Shown in pieces: positions 62,783-64,000 of a stretch of DNA of 64,000 nt. Positions within the stretch are counted from its first letter, which is position 1, and each line of letters starts with the position of its first letter. The stretch comes from Apricaphanius iberus (lineage: Eukaryota > Chordata > Actinopteri > Cyprinodontiformes > Aphaniidae): positions 1,426,001 through 1,490,000 of the forward strand of contig JAPXFQ010002676.1 of NCBI GenBank assembly GCA_028564705.1. Direction: 5' to 3'. The position numbers and the translations under genes were made by a program. The notes under the pieces were generated by a model, which saw only the letters and a program-made list of their open reading frames with translations, was not told where the DNA came from and searched no databases.

Positions 62783-63230
62783 GGTAGCGGTGAGCCAGGA
62801 TCTTTGAAGCCGAAGAGGAGACCCGCTGGCTTCCCTTTTCCTCTCTCTTTCTTTAAATCCGGAGTAATTAGTAACGGGAAAGCGACTGAGGCTACAAATG
62901 CATTTGGGAGGAGAAGAGGGAGGTGCAGTGGGCCGTTAGCTCAACATGTGTCCTGATTTGGTATTTAAATAAAAAAAAATCCCTGTGTCCTGTGCTCCCA
63001 CCCCTCTCTCTCTCTCTTTCGCGTCACTTCTCTCCTCTGTTCTCTCTACGGGCCCGACGCGCTCCCCGATCGGCGAGCCGAGGACTTCCAGCATCCGACC
63101 GCCGAGAAGCAGAGGCTTGGAGACCGGCGGGAGGACCGTCGCTGATGCTAGCCGCTCAGCCTCACGGTGAAACCCGGCAGCAGCTCACCGGAGATACCGC
63201 TCCTCGCAGCGGCCAACACAGGAGGCAGGA
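62783..63230 (-). promoter_or_regulatory. CpG-rich region upstream of hip1 exon 1 (putative promoter)
   Basis: The sequence immediately upstream of the hip1 start codon turns GC- and CpG-rich, especially 63045-63215 (cgggcccgacgcgctccccg and similar), in contrast to the AT-rich introns. A CT-dinucleotide tract (63003-63019) and a GACGCGA element lie between. No TATA box is evident. Taken as the 5' UTR/promoter by position; the transcription start is not determined. A divergent plus-strand transcript cannot be excluded. Confidence 0.5.
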
Positions 63231-64000
63231 GGGTGGCTTTTATTTTGCAAATAGCCCGCTCCCTGGTAAGACAATAGTAGCATGGAAGCTGCGGAGTGGG
63301 GAGGCTCAGTCCCAGAGGGTTCCCAAGATGGGGTCCGGGAACCACCGAGGGGGTCCGGCTGAAGGAAGGGGGAGAATGGGGTGGAGTCAGAGTTCAGTAA
63401 ATGAGCCCAAGTTCCACACAGCGCTGTGTAATCTTACATAAGCAGACTGAACTTATGACATGAAAACAGCATTAAATAAAACAATCTTCCTCCTTATAGA
63501 GCTGGTGATGTATGTCTGAAGCCCTTGCCCATAGAAACTAACCCTCCAGATCTCATTCACTGCATTCTGTATCTACATCAATAGCTTCAGTGGTTTATAT
63601 AGCTCTGACATATATACACAATGTCTTATATTCTCAGCTTTTAAATGGAAAAAAAGGCAATATTCTCTATTCATTTATTTGGATCTAAACCCATCCGGCT
63701 CTTTACATGTCCTGGACCGGGTGACAAATCGTCCACCTTTTCATCAGGAACTAACCTTGATGTAAAACTAAAGATGCTGCTTTCATTTGGGGGGAGAACA
63801 AAAAACTGCTTTTATTTTGAAGGAGTTGCATTCTCTCTTTGCTAATGCTGCTTTCCGGTTAAACTTTCCGAGTCGGAAAGACGGAAATCTCGCACTTGTC
63901 TCGCGTCAGCCCCCTTTAGGTCGGAATATAGCTCCAACTCGGAGCTCTGAGAGTAGACCGAGTAGGAAGTAATGATCGGAGAACAAAGATGGCTGCGCCC
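63231..64000. other. Upstream intergenic or upstream-intron sequence, no gene seen
   Basis: No exon could be supported here. The last part (63850-63960) has palindromic runs such as ctttccgagtcggaaag that look like part of a dispersed repeat. The window ends in acaaagatggctgcgccc, which resembles a YY1-type core promoter element. If hip1 has an upstream first exon encoding the longer N-terminus, it lies beyond the window. Confidence 0.4.

Noticed and set aside
62923..63441. 172-residue plus-strand open frame.
   Set aside because: It has low-complexity, Arg/Ser/Pro-rich composition driven by the CpG-rich upstream region, no recognisable domain and no splice support.

Overview
This is a vertebrate, almost certainly teleost fish, nuclear genomic window. 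It has long AT-rich introns, GT-AG splice sites, and a dense load of Tc1/mariner, hAT and MITE-like elements and tRNA-derived SINE pieces of the kinds common in fish. There are no bacterial-style operons, CRISPR arrays or rRNA genes.

One gene dominates: the minus-strand gene for huntingtin-interacting protein 1 (hip1). I could trace 30 coding exons from 62782 down to 8483. They join in frame with matching phases at every junction into a 1,014-residue protein (3,045 nt including the stop). Its order is: an ANTH domain with the phosphoinositide-binding K-x9-K-x-K-H pattern (exon 2), a clathrin/AP2 motif segment (exons 11-12), a long coiled coil (about exons 13-19), and the I/LWEQ (THATCH) actin-binding domain (exons 23-29), ending in a charged helical tail (exon 30). 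It resembles HIP1 rather than HIP1R in the ANTH domain and the linker. Intron 1 is about 21 kb. Intron 2 has every hallmark of a U12-type AT-AC intron.

Layout on the + strand coordinates: 1-6460 is intergenic, with a Tc1-like element nested in a TIR element, and with a possible small plus-strand gene (about 3977-5865) that has a MEF2-like TATA box, three short in-frame exons and a poly(A) signal. About 6465-8482 is the probable hip1 3' UTR. 8483-41876 holds hip1 exons 30 to 2 and their introns. 41877-62764 is intron 1, mostly repeats. 62765-62782 is a six-codon first exon. 62783-64000 is the CpG-rich upstream and promoter region.

The introns are a museum of mobile DNA. They hold a hAT-type element with an intact 8-bp target duplication, two Tc1-like elements each nested inside an older TIR element (one in intron 1, one beyond the 3' end), a fold-back element with arms of about 130 bp, a 498-bp recent duplicate flanked by a 19-bp direct repeat, several MITE families present in two or three copies, and SINE fragments. 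No intact transposase was found. Assignments rest on reading the sequence and on remembered family features; no database search was possible.
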